Assembly (NCBI RefSeq): GCF_021545785.1
Contig: NZ_CP079801.1
Span: 186,001 to 250,000, forward strand
From: Halopseudomonas maritima
GTDB taxonomy: Bacteria; Pseudomonadota; Gammaproteobacteria; Pseudomonadales; Pseudomonadaceae
Reading direction: 5' to 3'
DNA length: 64,000 bases
The position numbers and the translations under genes are program-made. Below the pieces are notes generated by a model. The model was not told the origin of the DNA. It was given only the letters and a program-made list of their open reading frames with translations, and ran no database searches. This document shows positions 26,345-37,433 of this stretch, piece by piece (position 1 is the first letter of the stretch; every line of letters starts with the position of its first letter).

Positions 26345-28510
26345 TTTCTGTATCTGCCAGGTGCGGTGAATGCGGCTGTTGCGCTGGAAGTCGCGATCCA
26401 GCGTCTGCGCGGATATATCCTCAACCAGATAGCGCGCCTCAACCGCCTCATCCATCCGAAAACGCCGGAAGTTGTTCGAGAAGTACAGTACCCCGCCCGG
26501 CGCCAGCAGCTTCATCGCCAGCTCCAGCAAGCGCGGGTGGTCGCGCTGCACATCGAACACCCCTTCGAGCTTTTTCGAGTTGGAAAAGGTCGGTGGGTCG
26601 ATGAAGATCAGATCAAACTGTTGTCCACCCGCTGACTCCAGCCAGGCCATCACATCGGCGCGCTCAAGCCGATGCAGATCAGACAAGCCATTCAGCGACA
26701 GGTTGCGCCGAGCCCAGTCCAGGTAGGTGTTGGACAAGTCCACACTGGTGGTTGAGCGAGCACCTGCAGCAGCGGCATGTACCGTTGCTGTCGCGGTATA
26801 GCAAAACAGGTTGAGGAACCGCTTGCCCTTGGCTTCAGCTGCAATGCGCAGGCGCATCGGGCGGTGATCCAGAAACAGACCGGTGTCCAGATAATCGGTC
26901 AGATTGACCAACAAGCGCACCTGCCCTTCGCGCACTTCAACAAATTCGCCCTGCTGGGCCATGCGCTGATACTGCTGCTTACCCGACTGACGCTGGCGCT
27001 GCTTCAGGGCGATATACTCCGGCTTTACGCCCAGCACCTGCGGCAGCGCGGCCATTACATCCTGCAGGCGGGCTTCGGACTTCTCTTCGCTGACCGAGGA
27101 CGGCGGCGCATACTCCTGCACGTGTACACGATCACCGTACAGATCAACCGCCACAGCAAACTCCGGCATGTCGGCGTCATACACCCGGTAGCATTCAATA
27201 TTCTGCTGACGCGCCCATTTACCCAGCGTCTTCAGGTTCTTCTTCAGGCGGTTGGCAAACATCTGTGCCGACTCGCTAAGCCGAGCGGTTTCTGCCGCCA
27301 CCTGGCCCGCGGTGGGCGCGTCGGCAGCCTTGGTGACAAAGCGCTCACTCTCCAGATTCATCAGCAGCAGCTTGCACGGCAACGCGCCGTTAAACAGGTT
27401 GTACTGCTTGTGGCTGCGAATACCCATGCGTTTGCCCAGCTCGGCGTTGCCGGTAAAGATCGCTGCCTGCCAGCCCTGACATTGCTGGCGCAGCACCTCG
27501 CCCAGCTTTTGATAGAGGTACACCAGACTGGCCGTCGTCCCCAGGCGCTCGCCATAGGGCGGGTTGCAGACCACCAGGCCCTGCTGACCGCGATCAGGCT
27601 TGGGGGCAAAGGTCGCCAGTTCGCCCTGGTACACCTTGACCCATTCACCCACCCCTGCACGCTGGATATTGTTGCGGACCGGCTGCAATAGTCGCGGATC
27701 GGCCTCGTAGCCTCTGATCCACAGCGGTGGCCGCGCCAGGCCGCGCTCGGCGCGCTCACGCGCCTCACCCAAGACCTTCTGCCACAACACCGGCACGTGC
27801 TGCTGCCAGCGACTGAAGCCCCAGTGCTCGCGCTGCAGGTTGGGCGCGACATCGGCGGCCATCAATGCCGCCTCGACCAAAAAGGTACCCGAGCCGCACA
27901 TCGGATCACTCAGCGCGCCGCCCGCCTCGGCCAACGCCGGCCAACCGGAGCGAATCAGAATGGCTGCGGCCAGGTTTTCCTTCAGCGGCGCAGCGCCCTG
28001 CTGCAGGCGATAACCGCGCTGGTGCAAACTGGCACCGGACAGGTCCAGCGCCAGCTGCACTTCGCCACGGTGGCAATGCACATTAATGCGCAGGTCCGGC
28101 CTTACCTTGTCGACGCCGGGGCGACTACCGTCGGGGCGGCGCAATTGGTCCACCACCGCATCCTTGACCTTGAGTGCACCAAAGTGGGTATTGTCGATAC
28201 CGGCCAGGCTGCCGGTGAAGTCGATAGCCAGCGTACCGTCCGTCGCCAGGTGGTCGCGCCAGTCGATCATCTGCACGCCGGCGTACAGGTCTTCGGCAGT
28301 GCCGGCAAGAAACCGCTTGAGCACCAGCAGCACGCGGTTGCCCAGACGGGACCACAGGCACAGCCGATAACCCAGCTCGATATCTCCCTGCACCGACACG
28401 CCAGCGACGGTTTCCTTGGCGGACTCGGCGCCCAAGGCAAGCACTTCGTCGCGCAGCAGACCCTCCACGCCCTTTGGACAGGTAATAAAAAATTCAAGGA
28501 TCTCGCGCAT
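26336..28510 (-). CDS. rlmL: RlmKL, fused 23S rRNA m2G2445 / m7G2069 methyltransferase
   Basis: About 724 residues. The N-terminal half has a THUMP domain (about 45-155) and an N6/N2-methyltransferase domain (about 165-380) with LSDPMCGSGTFLVEAALMA and NPPYGERLG. The C-terminal half is a second Rossmann methyltransferase with FLNLFCYTATATVHAA, SVDLSNTYLDWARRN and FIDPPTFSNSKK. This fusion makes m2G2445 and m7G2069 in 23S rRNA. The start at 28510 (MREILEFFITCPKG) is chosen because it matches the family N terminus and has GGAA upstream; a start 45 bp earlier adds an unlikely extension. It is divergent from rmf. Confidence 0.95.
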   Translation of the reverse strand: MREILEFFITCPKGVEGLLRDEVLALGAESAKETVAGVSVQGDIELGYRLCLWSRLGNRVLLVLKRFLAGTAEDLYAGVQMIDWRDHLATDGTLAIDFTGSLAGIDNTHFGALKVKDAVVDQLRRPDGSRPGVDKVRPDLRINVHCHRGEVQLALDLSGASLHQRGYRLQQGAAPLKENLAAAILIRSGWPALAEAGGALSDPMCGSGTFLVEAALMAADVAPNLQREHWGFSRWQQHVPVLWQKVLGEARERAERGLARPPLWIRGYEADPRLLQPVRNNIQRAGVGEWVKVYQGELATFAPKPDRGQQGLVVCNPPYGERLGTTASLVYLYQKLGEVLRQQCQGWQAAIFTGNAELGKRMGIRSHKQYNLFNGALPCKLLLMNLESERFVTKAADAPTAGQVAAETARLSESAQMFANRLKKNLKTLGKWARQQNIECYRVYDADMPEFAVAVDLYGDRVHVQEYAPPSSVSEEKSEARLQDVMAALPQVLGVKPEYIALKQRQRQSGKQQYQRMAQQGEFVEVREGQVRLLVNLTDYLDTGLFLDHRPMRLRIAAEAKGKRFLNLFCYTATATVHAAAAGARSTTSVDLSNTYLDWARRNLSLNGLSDLHRLERADVMAWLESAGGQQFDLIFIDPPTFSNSKKLEGVFDVQRDHPRLLELAMKLLAPGGVLYFSNNFRRFRMDEAVEARYLVEDISAQTLDRDFQRNSRIHRTWQIQKRP

Positions 28511-28710
28511 GTCGTTGATTTCCGGATAACGATGACGTTTATATTTCAGTGACAACTAACCAATTGGGCGTGGTATGCCAAATCGATCTTTGAAGTGTCT
28601 GCCTGCGATAGGGTACAACAGGCTAAGACTTGAGCGGTGAGACAGTATTCGGAGCCGGGCCAGACAACCCTTTTTCCCGGTCTCCAGGCAGCGTAGCCGA
28701 TCCATGGCTG

Positions 28711-28742
28711 CGCTCCGATTGCGGAGCGACTTCGGTCGCTCC
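28711..28742 (+). promoter_or_regulatory. Two mutually exclusive hairpins in the rmf leader
   Basis: CGCTCC (28711-28716) can pair with GGAGCG (28723-28728). The same GGAGCG, extended to GGAGCGAC (28723-28730), can instead pair with GTCGCTCC (28735-28742) across a C(TTCG)G tetraloop. The second stem is more stable. It lies 32 bases before the rmf ATG, with no T-run after it, so it is more like a leader switch or stability element than a terminator. Confidence 0.45.
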
Positions 28743-28774
28743 GACCATGTCATAGCAAGCGAGGACGCCAACTT

Positions 28775-28990
28775 ATGAGAAGACTCAAGCGTGATCCGAT
28801 GGAGCGAGCATTTCAACGCGGTTACCAGCATGGAGTGAGTGGCAAATCCCAAGACACCTGCCCTTTTAACAACCCCTCTACCCGCCAGAATTGGATCAAT
28901 GGTTGGCGTGAAGGTCGCGCGGACCGTTGGGATGGCTATACCGGCATCTCGGGAGTACATCGTCTCAACGAGATGCACGCCGTAGGCTAA
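28775..28990 (+). CDS. rmf: Ribosome modulation factor RMF
   Basis: A 71-residue basic protein beginning MRRLKRDPMERAFQRGY with the conserved core SGKSQDTCPF and RQNWINGWREGR, as in gammaproteobacterial RMF. RMF binds the 30S subunit and, with HPF, dimerises 70S ribosomes into inactive 100S particles in slow-growing cells. GAGGA lies 9 bases upstream of the ATG. A strong terminator follows. The leader holds two competing hairpins (28711-28742). Confidence 0.96.
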   Translation: MRRLKRDPMERAFQRGYQHGVSGKSQDTCPFNNPSTRQNWINGWREGRADRWDGYTGISGVHRLNEMHAVG

Positions 28991-29057
28991 GCCTCAGCTG
29001 TTTTTCAATTTTCCCCAAGGCGCTCGCCCACAGCGCCGGGCCCAAGCGGGCCCATCC

Positions 29058-29086
29058 AGCCCCCGTTCTGCGGGGGCTTCTATTTT
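29058..29086 (+). terminator. Rho-independent terminator after rmf
   Basis: AGCCCCCG (29058-29065) pairs with CGGGGGCT (29071-29078) around TTCTG, followed by TCTATTTT. It lies at the end of convergent pyrD and could serve both genes. Confidence 0.8.
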
Positions 29087-30111
29087 CAGCGCCCCGGCAT
29101 GACCGCAATAGCATCGGCACACTCGCGAATCAGTTCCGGTCCGCGGTAGATAAAGCCACTGTACAGCTGCACCAGACTGGCGCCCGCGGCGATCTTGTCT
29201 GCCGCATCCGCGCCGCTGAAAATGCCGCCCACACCGATAATCGGCATGCGCCCTTTCAGCTCATCGGCCAGCAGACGGATCACCTCGGTAGACATATCGG
29301 TCAGCGGCGCACCAGACAACCCACCCGCCTCCTCGGCGTACGGCGAGTCCGCAACTGCGCTGCGATCAAGGGTGGTATTGGTGGCAATCACCGCATCCAT
29401 CCCTTCCTCCAGCAAGGTCGCGCCAACCAGCGCAACCTCCTCAGGCGTCATGTCCGGCGCAATCTTGATGGCGATAGGCACGTAGCGGCCGCGCTCGGCT
29501 GCCAGTTGTTGTTGAGACTGCTTGATCTGCCTGAGCAGTGCTTTCAACGTCTCGCCGTATTGCAGCGTGCGCAGGCCAGGAGTATTGGGCGAAGACAGAT
29601 TAACCGTGACGTAGCTGGCACGGTCGTACACCTTGCGCAGGCAATACAGGTAATCATCCACGGCATTCTCGACCGGGGTGACCGCATTCTTGCCGATGTT
29701 GATACCCAGCACGCCCTCATAGCGTACACCTGCCAGGCGCTCCAGCATGGCATCCACACCCTGGTTGTTGAAACCGAAGCGGTTGATGATGGCCAGCTGA
29801 TCGGTCAAGCGGAACAGGCGCGGCTTGGGGTTACCCGGTTGCGGACGCGGCGTTACGGTACCCACTTCGATAGAACCGAAGCCCAAGGCGGACAAACCGT
29901 CCACAGCGATCGCATTCTTGTCCAGCCCCGCCGCCAGCCCAACCGGGTTGTCAAAGGTCAGCCCCATCACCTCGACCGGCTGCGAGGGCACCGGGCGGGC
30001 CAGTTTGCCGGCAAGGCGCAGGCGCCCAGCGGCGCCAAGCATGTCCAGTGCGAGGTCGTGGGAGGTTTCTGCAGGCAGGCGAAACATCAGCGAGCGAAGC
30101 AAATCGTACAT
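29086..30111 (-). CDS. pyrD: Dihydroorotate dehydrogenase (quinone), class 2
   Basis: A 341-residue class 2 enzyme with an N-terminal membrane-associating helical extension (YDLLRSLMFRLPAETSHDLAL), FMN-binding segments (GLAAGLDKNAIA near 58, VNLSSPNTPGLR near 170) and GVGGIFSGADAADKIAAGASLVQLYSGFIYRG (quoted as two parts: GVGGIFSGADA and LVQLYSGFIYRG) near the end. The Ser in NLSSPNTPGL is the class 2 catalytic base. It oxidises dihydroorotate in pyrimidine synthesis and feeds electrons to quinone. I choose the ATG at 30111, giving the conserved N terminus MYDLLRSLMF. Confidence 0.95.
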   Translation of the reverse strand: MYDLLRSLMFRLPAETSHDLALDMLGAAGRLRLAGKLARPVPSQPVEVMGLTFDNPVGLAAGLDKNAIAVDGLSALGFGSIEVGTVTPRPQPGNPKPRLFRLTDQLAIINRFGFNNQGVDAMLERLAGVRYEGVLGINIGKNAVTPVENAVDDYLYCLRKVYDRASYVTVNLSSPNTPGLRTLQYGETLKALLRQIKQSQQQLAAERGRYVPIAIKIAPDMTPEEVALVGATLLEEGMDAVIATNTTLDRSAVADSPYAEEAGGLSGAPLTDMSTEVIRLLADELKGRMPIIGVGGIFSGADAADKIAAGASLVQLYSGFIYRGPELIRECADAIAVMPGR

Positions 30112-30155
30112 GGCGGCATCCGGGGCAGAAAATTCAGGGGCCAGAGTATACCCGA

Positions 30156-30380
30156 TCAATCCGCCAGACGTTCGAGCTTGATCAACTTGCCCTCGTCGGT
30201 GAACTGCAGCACAAAACTGCCATACACACCCTGGTGGGTGAGAAAGGGCCGCAAGTGGTGGGCAGGCAGGCTGACCCGGCGGCCATCACGGCTGATCATA
30301 CTGACCCGCTCAGCGTGCCCCCGATACCAGGCCAGATAACGCTCTGCCGGCAGCGCGAGGTCGAGAATAAGTTGTTGCAT
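30156..30380 (-). CDS. DUF2835 family small protein
   Basis: A 74-residue protein starting MQQLILDLALPAERYLAWYRG, ending FTDEGKLIKLERLAD. It matches the DUF2835 family found next to pyrD in pseudomonads; its function is unknown. AAGG precedes the ATG at 30380; a start 15 bp upstream is possible. The predicted fold is small and beta-rich with no membrane segment. It is probably co-transcribed with pyrD, whose start is 45 bp downstream. Confidence 0.82.
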   Translation of the reverse strand: MQQLILDLALPAERYLAWYRGHAERVSMISRDGRRVSLPAHHLRPFLTHQGVYGSFVLQFTDEGKLIKLERLAD

Positions 30381-30473
30381 GCTGCCTTCTGTCACCGAGG
30401 TAAAAACCAGACACCGGGCCAGCGGCTGCCGCCCGGCGTCACATCGCTGCGCAGATCAGCAGACAGTACCCGC

Positions 30474-33400
30474 CTAATCGGCGTCAGCGTCACCGCCGTG
30501 GTGACGCGCGTGCTGCGCCAAATCAAGCAGCTCTCGCATGGCGACGGCAACAATCGCATAGTCACCAGCGCCAACGCTGCGCAGTTCAGCCAGCATCGCC
30601 TGCCAACGCTGCACCAGCGCCTGATTGCGGCTGACCCAGTCAGCAACCAGGGTTTCAACCGGTTGTTTGTCGGCAGCGCCCTGCAGCGCTGCTACAGTCA
30701 TACTGCGCACCTGCCAGTCCAGGTCATCGCGGTAGCTCTCGCGGGCCAGCGCCTGCCAATGGTTGTCGACCGGCAGACTGGTCACCTGCTGGCTGAACCA
30801 GGGCAATTGCAGCTCGCTACCCAAAGCAAAGAACACCTGCGCTACGCGCTCGGCATTTTGCCCGGTCGCGTCCGCCGCTTCAACAATGCCAAGCAGTGTA
30901 TAGGCGTGCCCGGTACCGGCGACCATCCGCGCGATGTCTTCCGGCACACCGGTTTCCACATATCGATTGAAGCGCGCCTCCCACAGCTCGCGCACATCCC
31001 CCTCAAGCAACTGATCAAAACGCTCGGCCAGGGTTTTCACACAGGGCGCGAAGTGCTCTACCTCGCGCTCGGGCAGCAATTGCGCGCGACGGTTGCGAAT
31101 AAACCAGCGACTGGCCCGCCGCCCCAAACGCATCAACTCGTCCATCAGCTCCAGCTGAACCTCAGCGGGCACCTGATGATCCAGCGCCTCAATGCCGGCA
31201 AAGTGGGTCTGCAGATGGAAAACATCACGCGCTACCACCCAGGCGCGGGCGACATCGCTGATGCTGGCACCGGTCGATTGCACCAGCCGGCGCAGGAAAG
31301 TGATTCCCATGTGATTGACCAGGTTGTTGGCCAATTGGGTCGAGACAATCTCTCGACGCAGCCGGTGACTCGCCAGAGCCTTGGAATGCCGTTTGAGCAG
31401 CACCTGCGGGAAGGCCGTCTCCAGTTCACGCGCCAGGTAGGGGTCCTCGGGCACGTCGGAGGCTAGCAGCGCCTCTTTCAGATCCGCCTTGGAGTAGGAA
31501 ATCAGCACCGACAGCTCGGCACGGGTCAGGCCCTTACCGTTAGCCTTGCGCTCTGCCAGCTGCTCGTCATCGGGAATGAATTCCAGCGCACGGTTGAGTT
31601 TGCCGCTGCTCTCCATGGCGCTGATAAAGCGCTGATACTCGCCCATGGTCTGCGCTGCCTGACGCTGCGCCAGACTGATCGCCTGGGTCTGCTTGTAGTT
31701 ATTGGCCAGCACCAGATCAGCCACGGCGTCGGTCATGCTGGCCAGCAGCGTGTTGCGCTGCTTGGCGGTCATGTCCTGGGCAGCCACCACCTCGTTCAGC
31801 AGAATCTTGATATTGACCTCATGGTCCGAGCAGTCGACGCCACCGGCGTTGTCGATAAAGTCGGTATTGAGTGCCCCACCGGCCAGGCAAAACTCGATAC
31901 GGCCCAGTTGGGTCAGACCCAGATTGCCACCCTCACCCACCACACGGCAGCGCAGGTCGCGGCCGTTGACGCGCAGGGCATCGTTGGCCTTGTCGCCCAC
32001 ATCGGCGTGCGTCTCCATGCTGCCCTTGACGTAGGTCCCAATGCCGCCGTTCCAGATCAGGTCTACCGGCGCCTTGAGCAGCTGATGGATCAGCTCGGTG
32101 GGCGTCAGACGTTCGGCGTCGATGGCGAAACACTCGCGCATTTGCGGCGTCAGCGTTATCTGCTTAAGACTGCGGGCGAACACGCCGCCGCCTTCAGAGA
32201 TCAGGCTGCTGTCATAGTCCGTCCAGCTTGAGCGCGGCAGCGCAAACAGGCGCTCGCGCTCCTGATAGCTGGCTTCCGGGTCGGGATTGGGGTCGATGAA
32301 GATATGCTGATGGTTGAACGCGGCCACCAATTTCAGGCTGCGCGATTGCAGCAGACCATTACCGAACACGTCGCCGGCCATGTCGCCGATCCCGATCACG
32401 CTGATCGGGTCGGTCTGCACATTCAGTCCCAGCTCGCGGAAGTGCCGCTGCACCGACACCCAGGCGCCACGCGCGGTAATCCCCATTTTCTTGTGGTCGT
32501 ACCCGGCAGAGCCGCCGGAGGCAAAGGCATCGCCGAGCCAGAAGCCGTAGCCTGCCGCGATTTCGTTGGCGATATCGGAGAAGGTGGCGGTGCCCTTGTC
32601 TGCGGCCACCACCAGATACGGGTCGTCGGCGTCATGCCGCACCACGTTGGCCGGCGGCACGACCTTGCCGTCGACCAGATTATCAGTGATGTCCAGCAAG
32701 CCCTGGATAAACAGCCGATAACAGGCGATGGCCTCCTGCTGAACCTCATCGCGGCTCCCACCCACCGGCAGGCGCCGCGGAACAAAGCCGCCCTTGGCGC
32801 CAACGGGCACGATAACCGCGTTCTTCACCTGCTGGGCCTTGACCAGCCCCAGTACCTCGGTGCGGTAATCCTCTTCGCGGTCGGACCAGCGCAGCCCGCC
32901 CCGGGCGACCTTGCCGCCACGCAGGTGCACACCTTCCACGCGCGGCGAATAGACGAAGATCTCGAACATCGGGCGCGGCAGCGGCAGTTCCGGTATCTGC
33001 GTCGGGTCAAACTTGAGACTCAGGTACTCGCGCATCTGGCCGTCGGCGTCGCTTTGATAAAAGTTGGTACGCAAGGTGGCTTTGATCAGGTCCAGATAGC
33101 GCCGCAGGATGCGGTCTTCGTTAAGCACCGCCACCTCATCCAGCGCCCCCAGAATCGCCTTCTCCAGCTTGCCCTGCATGTCCGCCAGATCATCGGCACT
33201 CAGCTTGCGCCCCAGATAAAAACGGGTACGGAACAAGCGCACCAGCTCGCGGGCGATATCCGCGTGCGCCACCAGGGTGCTGGCAATGTACGGCAGCTCA
33301 AAACCCAGGCGAATCTGCTTGAGGTAACGCGCGTAGGCGCGTAGCAGCGCCACATCACGCCAAGGCAGCCCAGCCAGCAACACCAGTCGGTTGAAGGCGT

Positions 33401-35342
33401 CGTTTTCTGCCTGCCCCGACCAGACCGCGGCAAAGGCATCGCGGAACAGCGCGTTGGTCTCCTGAATATCCAGCGAGGCGCCGGCGCCAAAGGTGAACTC
33501 AAAATCGTGAATCCAGAACTGCGTACCGTCGGCCTGCACCACACGGAACGGGAACTCGCCCAGCACACGCAGGCCGAGGTTTTCCAGCACGGGGATCACA
33601 TCCGACAGCGGCAGTGATTCGTTCAGGTGGTAGAGCTTGCAGTGCAGTATCCCCGGCTTCTGTGCCAGCGGCTGGTAAAAGCTCATGGCCAGCGGCGCCG
33701 CCTCGGTCAGCCCCAGCAGGGTTTGCAAATCAACCACCCCGGTGGCTGGCGTAAAGCGGTCGCTGTAACCCGGCGGGAAGCCGTCGCCCAGATGTGCCAG
33801 CACATCGGTCGCCCGCGCCTCTCCGAGACTCTCCAGCAGACGATCACGAAACTCGTCCTGCCAGTTGCGGCAGGCGCGCACCACTTCCTGTTCAATTTTC
33901 ACGGGGTCGATATCCAGGGTCTTGGTCGGGTCAACGCGCAGGATGAACTGGGTGCGCGCCAGGGTGGATTCAGAAAAGTAGGTCCAGAACTCGCTTTCAC
34001 TGGCTCCCACGCGTCGTGTCAGCACCTCCTGGATGGTGCGACGAATATCCGTGGAATAGACATCCCGCGGCACAAAAGCCAAACAGTAATAAAAACGCCC
34101 GTAGTTACCTCGGCGCAGGAACAGCCTGATCTGGTTACGCTCCTGCATCTGTACGATGGCGATAGCCGTTTGCGCCAGCTCATCAACCGGGGTCTGGAAC
34201 AGATCATCACGGGGCAGTACCTGCAGCACCTGCTCCAGCTCCTTGGCCAGGTGGCTGCGCGGAATAAAACCGGACACCTCGCGCACATGCGCCACCTTGC
34301 GCCGCACATGCGGGATATGGTCCACCAGCGCCGAGTAGACCCGTGAGGTGTAAAGGCCCATAAAACGATGCTCCAGCAACACGTTGCCGTCAGCATCCAC
34401 CTCGCGTACCGATACATAGTCCGGATAGGCCGGGCGATGCACCCGGCTCAGCTGCGAGGCCTTGGCGAAGGACAGCAGCAGGGGCGCCTGCAAATAGGCC
34501 GTGACGGTATCCGGCAAGCCCTCGAGATTTTCATCACGCGGATTCAGGGCCAGCGCGCCCAGGCTGGCGTCGGCACGCAGCCCCAGGCGCTGTTCGGGCA
34601 GGCCTTCGTTGATGGCAAAACACTCGTAGCCGAGAAAGGTAAAGTGGTCCTCCAGCAGCCACTCGAGAAACGCCACCGCCTCGGCGCGCTCATCGCGCGA
34701 AAAGTACTGCTTGCGACGGCTGCCGAGCTGGCCAATCAGGTCTTGCACGCGCTCGCGCATCGCAGCAAAGTCCTGCACCGTGGCGCGCACAGTCTCCAGC
34801 GCGCCCAGCAGGCCGCTTTGCAGGGCGTTCAGATCGGCGGTATTGGTCGCCCGATCAATTTCGATATACATGACCGATTCGGCCCGCGCGTCACTGGCGT
34901 TGCTGCCGCCGTTCAGCAGTTGCTGCAGTTGCCCCTGCTCGTCGCGCTGCACCTGCATGATGCTGTTGTAGAGACTATGAATGGCGTATCCCTGGCGCGT
35001 CAGCTCCATGCGTACCGAGTCCACCAAAAACGGCAGGTCAACGTGCAGCACCTCGACAATGCTGTGGGTGCTTTGCCAGCCGTGCTGCTCTGTATCTGGG
35101 TTGAAGACCCGCAGCTTGACCTCACCCCCAGGCAGTTGCTGAAAGAAGCGCCAGGCGGCCAGGATAGACCCCAGCAGGTCGGTATCCTGCCGGACCTCCA
35201 GCTCGGCCAGCGAAGCGATGCCGAAAAACTGACTGCAAAACTGCGCCACGGCAGCGTGATCACTGCGTGGTACCAGCGCCTGTAAGCGGGTTTGCAATTG
35301 CTCGATAAACGCCTGCTTGGAACTGGCCGTAATCAGCGCCAT
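30474..35342 (-). CDS. gdhB: NAD-specific glutamate dehydrogenase, large 180-kDa class
   Basis: A 1622-residue protein of the GDH180 class. The N-terminal third has ACT-like regulatory segments. The catalytic core (about 790-1200) includes GGLRWSDREEDYRTEVLGLV, VPVGAKGGFVPRRLP with the catalytic Lys region, and VIGIGDMAGDVFGNGLL for NAD binding. A long helical C-terminal region follows. It deaminates glutamate to 2-oxoglutarate and is the main catabolic GDH in P. aeruginosa. Length and motifs are normal for the class. It is divergent from the moxR operon by about 175 bp. Confidence 0.96.
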   Translation of the reverse strand: MALITASSKQAFIEQLQTRLQALVPRSDHAAVAQFCSQFFGIASLAELEVRQDTDLLGSILAAWRFFQQLPGGEVKLRVFNPDTEQHGWQSTHSIVEVLHVDLPFLVDSVRMELTRQGYAIHSLYNSIMQVQRDEQGQLQQLLNGGSNASDARAESVMYIEIDRATNTADLNALQSGLLGALETVRATVQDFAAMRERVQDLIGQLGSRRKQYFSRDERAEAVAFLEWLLEDHFTFLGYECFAINEGLPEQRLGLRADASLGALALNPRDENLEGLPDTVTAYLQAPLLLSFAKASQLSRVHRPAYPDYVSVREVDADGNVLLEHRFMGLYTSRVYSALVDHIPHVRRKVAHVREVSGFIPRSHLAKELEQVLQVLPRDDLFQTPVDELAQTAIAIVQMQERNQIRLFLRRGNYGRFYYCLAFVPRDVYSTDIRRTIQEVLTRRVGASESEFWTYFSESTLARTQFILRVDPTKTLDIDPVKIEQEVVRACRNWQDEFRDRLLESLGEARATDVLAHLGDGFPPGYSDRFTPATGVVDLQTLLGLTEAAPLAMSFYQPLAQKPGILHCKLYHLNESLPLSDVIPVLENLGLRVLGEFPFRVVQADGTQFWIHDFEFTFGAGASLDIQETNALFRDAFAAVWSGQAENDAFNRLVLLAGLPWRDVALLRAYARYLKQIRLGFELPYIASTLVAHADIARELVRLFRTRFYLGRKLSADDLADMQGKLEKAILGALDEVAVLNEDRILRRYLDLIKATLRTNFYQSDADGQMREYLSLKFDPTQIPELPLPRPMFEIFVYSPRVEGVHLRGGKVARGGLRWSDREEDYRTEVLGLVKAQQVKNAVIVPVGAKGGFVPRRLPVGGSRDEVQQEAIACYRLFIQGLLDITDNLVDGKVVPPANVVRHDADDPYLVVAADKGTATFSDIANEIAAGYGFWLGDAFASGGSAGYDHKKMGITARGAWVSVQRHFRELGLNVQTDPISVIGIGDMAGDVFGNGLLQSRSLKLVAAFNHQHIFIDPNPDPEASYQERERLFALPRSSWTDYDSSLISEGGGVFARSLKQITLTPQMRECFAIDAERLTPTELIHQLLKAPVDLIWNGGIGTYVKGSMETHADVGDKANDALRVNGRDLRCRVVGEGGNLGLTQLGRIEFCLAGGALNTDFIDNAGGVDCSDHEVNIKILLNEVVAAQDMTAKQRNTLLASMTDAVADLVLANNYKQTQAISLAQRQAAQTMGEYQRFISAMESSGKLNRALEFIPDDEQLAERKANGKGLTRAELSVLISYSKADLKEALLASDVPEDPYLARELETAFPQVLLKRHSKALASHRLRREIVSTQLANNLVNHMGITFLRRLVQSTGASISDVARAWVVARDVFHLQTHFAGIEALDHQVPAEVQLELMDELMRLGRRASRWFIRNRRAQLLPEREVEHFAPCVKTLAERFDQLLEGDVRELWEARFNRYVETGVPEDIARMVAGTGHAYTLLGIVEAADATGQNAERVAQVFFALGSELQLPWFSQQVTSLPVDNHWQALARESYRDDLDWQVRSMTVAALQGAADKQPVETLVADWVSRNQALVQRWQAMLAELRSVGAGDYAIVAVAMRELLDLAQHARHHGGDADAD

Positions 35343-35517
35343 GTTGCCTCCCTCCTCGGGATTGGGTGTAGTAAGTCGGCGCCTTTGGCAGTTACACCTG
35401 CCCCTGCCAGAGCGCGTAATGCACTGTTTTTTTCTGTGAGGATAGTCTAGACCAAGGGCTTTTCGTTAAAGTGACATCCACTGATTCCAGCCCGTGCCTC
35501 AGAACAACGGACACCAC

Positions 35518-36477
<960 letters not shown>

Positions 36478-36482
36478 GCCGC

Positions 36483-37433
36483 ATGAGCGCCGCAAGCGAC
36501 CCGGCCATCCACACCACGCTGGATGCCCTGCTGGCCACCCGCAGGCACTGCCATGAGCTGCCGCTATTCAGCCGACCGGTGCGCAGCAGCCGGCAGATGG
36601 GCCAGCAAAATTCCCGCTTGCGTGGTCGTGGCGTGGACTTTGACCAGGTACGCGCCTATTTGCCCGGCGACGATATTCGTAACATCGACTGGCGCGTCAC
36701 CGCACGCAGTCAGAAGGTACACACCAAAGTCTTCAACGAAGAGCGCGAGCGGCCGGTCTTTCTGATCGGCGAGCAAAGCGCACGGCTGTTCTTTGGCAGC
36801 CAACGCTGCTTCAAATCCGTACTGGCCGCCGAAACCTGTGCCCTGATCGCCTGGACCGCGCTGGCCCACCACGACCGGGTAGGCGGCATGGTGTTTGGTG
36901 ATGCCGAGTGCCATGAGGTGCGCCCCCGCCGCGATCGCAAGGCGTTGCTCAAGCTACTGCAGTTGCTGGTGCAAGCGAACCACACCCTGGCCCCTGAGCA
37001 ACAGGACCCGCAAGAGCCTGGCGCCGAGTCGCTCAACCTCGCGCTGCGTCACAGCCGCGAGATCATTCGCCCCGGCAGCATTCTGTACATCATCTGTGAC
37101 CACGCGGCCATCGACGGTCTCAACCAGAGCCTGCTGGTGCCGCTGGCGGGTCACAACGATGTGATCCTGCTGCCGGTCTTCGATCCGCTGGATGCCGAGC
37201 TGCCGCGCTGCGGTCTACTGAATTTTGCCCAGGCCGGACGCCACCTGACCCTGGACACCCGCCAGGACGCAGTGCGCGCGGACTACGCCAATCAGTTCAA
37301 TGCCCAGCGCCAGGCCTGGTTGCGGCTGGCGCGCCGGCTGCGCTGCAGCCTGCTGCCGCTGGATACCCGCTACCCGGCTCACGAGCAGTTGCGCGACACC
37401 CTGAGCGGGCACCCCCGCCCGGCCGCCCTGTGA
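36483..37433 (+). CDS. DUF58 domain protein of the MoxR/Bat operon
   Basis: A 316-residue protein with the DUF58 signature GRGVDFDQVRAYLPGDDIR NIDW-type segment near residues 43-65 and a VWA-like fold after it (VFLIGEQSARLFFGSQ). The Asp of the usual DxSxS metal site is replaced by Glu (GEQSARL). DUF58 proteins always sit with MoxR and VWA genes. The gene begins 5 bp after moxR and overlaps the next by GTGA, so it is translationally linked. No transmembrane segment is evident. Confidence 0.88.
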   Translation: MSAASDPAIHTTLDALLATRRHCHELPLFSRPVRSSRQMGQQNSRLRGRGVDFDQVRAYLPGDDIRNIDWRVTARSQKVHTKVFNEERERPVFLIGEQSARLFFGSQRCFKSVLAAETCALIAWTALAHHDRVGGMVFGDAECHEVRPRRDRKALLKLLQLLVQANHTLAPEQQDPQEPGAESLNLALRHSREIIRPGSILYIICDHAAIDGLNQSLLVPLAGHNDVILLPVFDPLDAELPRCGLLNFAQAGRHLTLDTRQDAVRADYANQFNAQRQAWLRLARRLRCSLLPLDTRYPAHEQLRDTLSGHPRPAAL

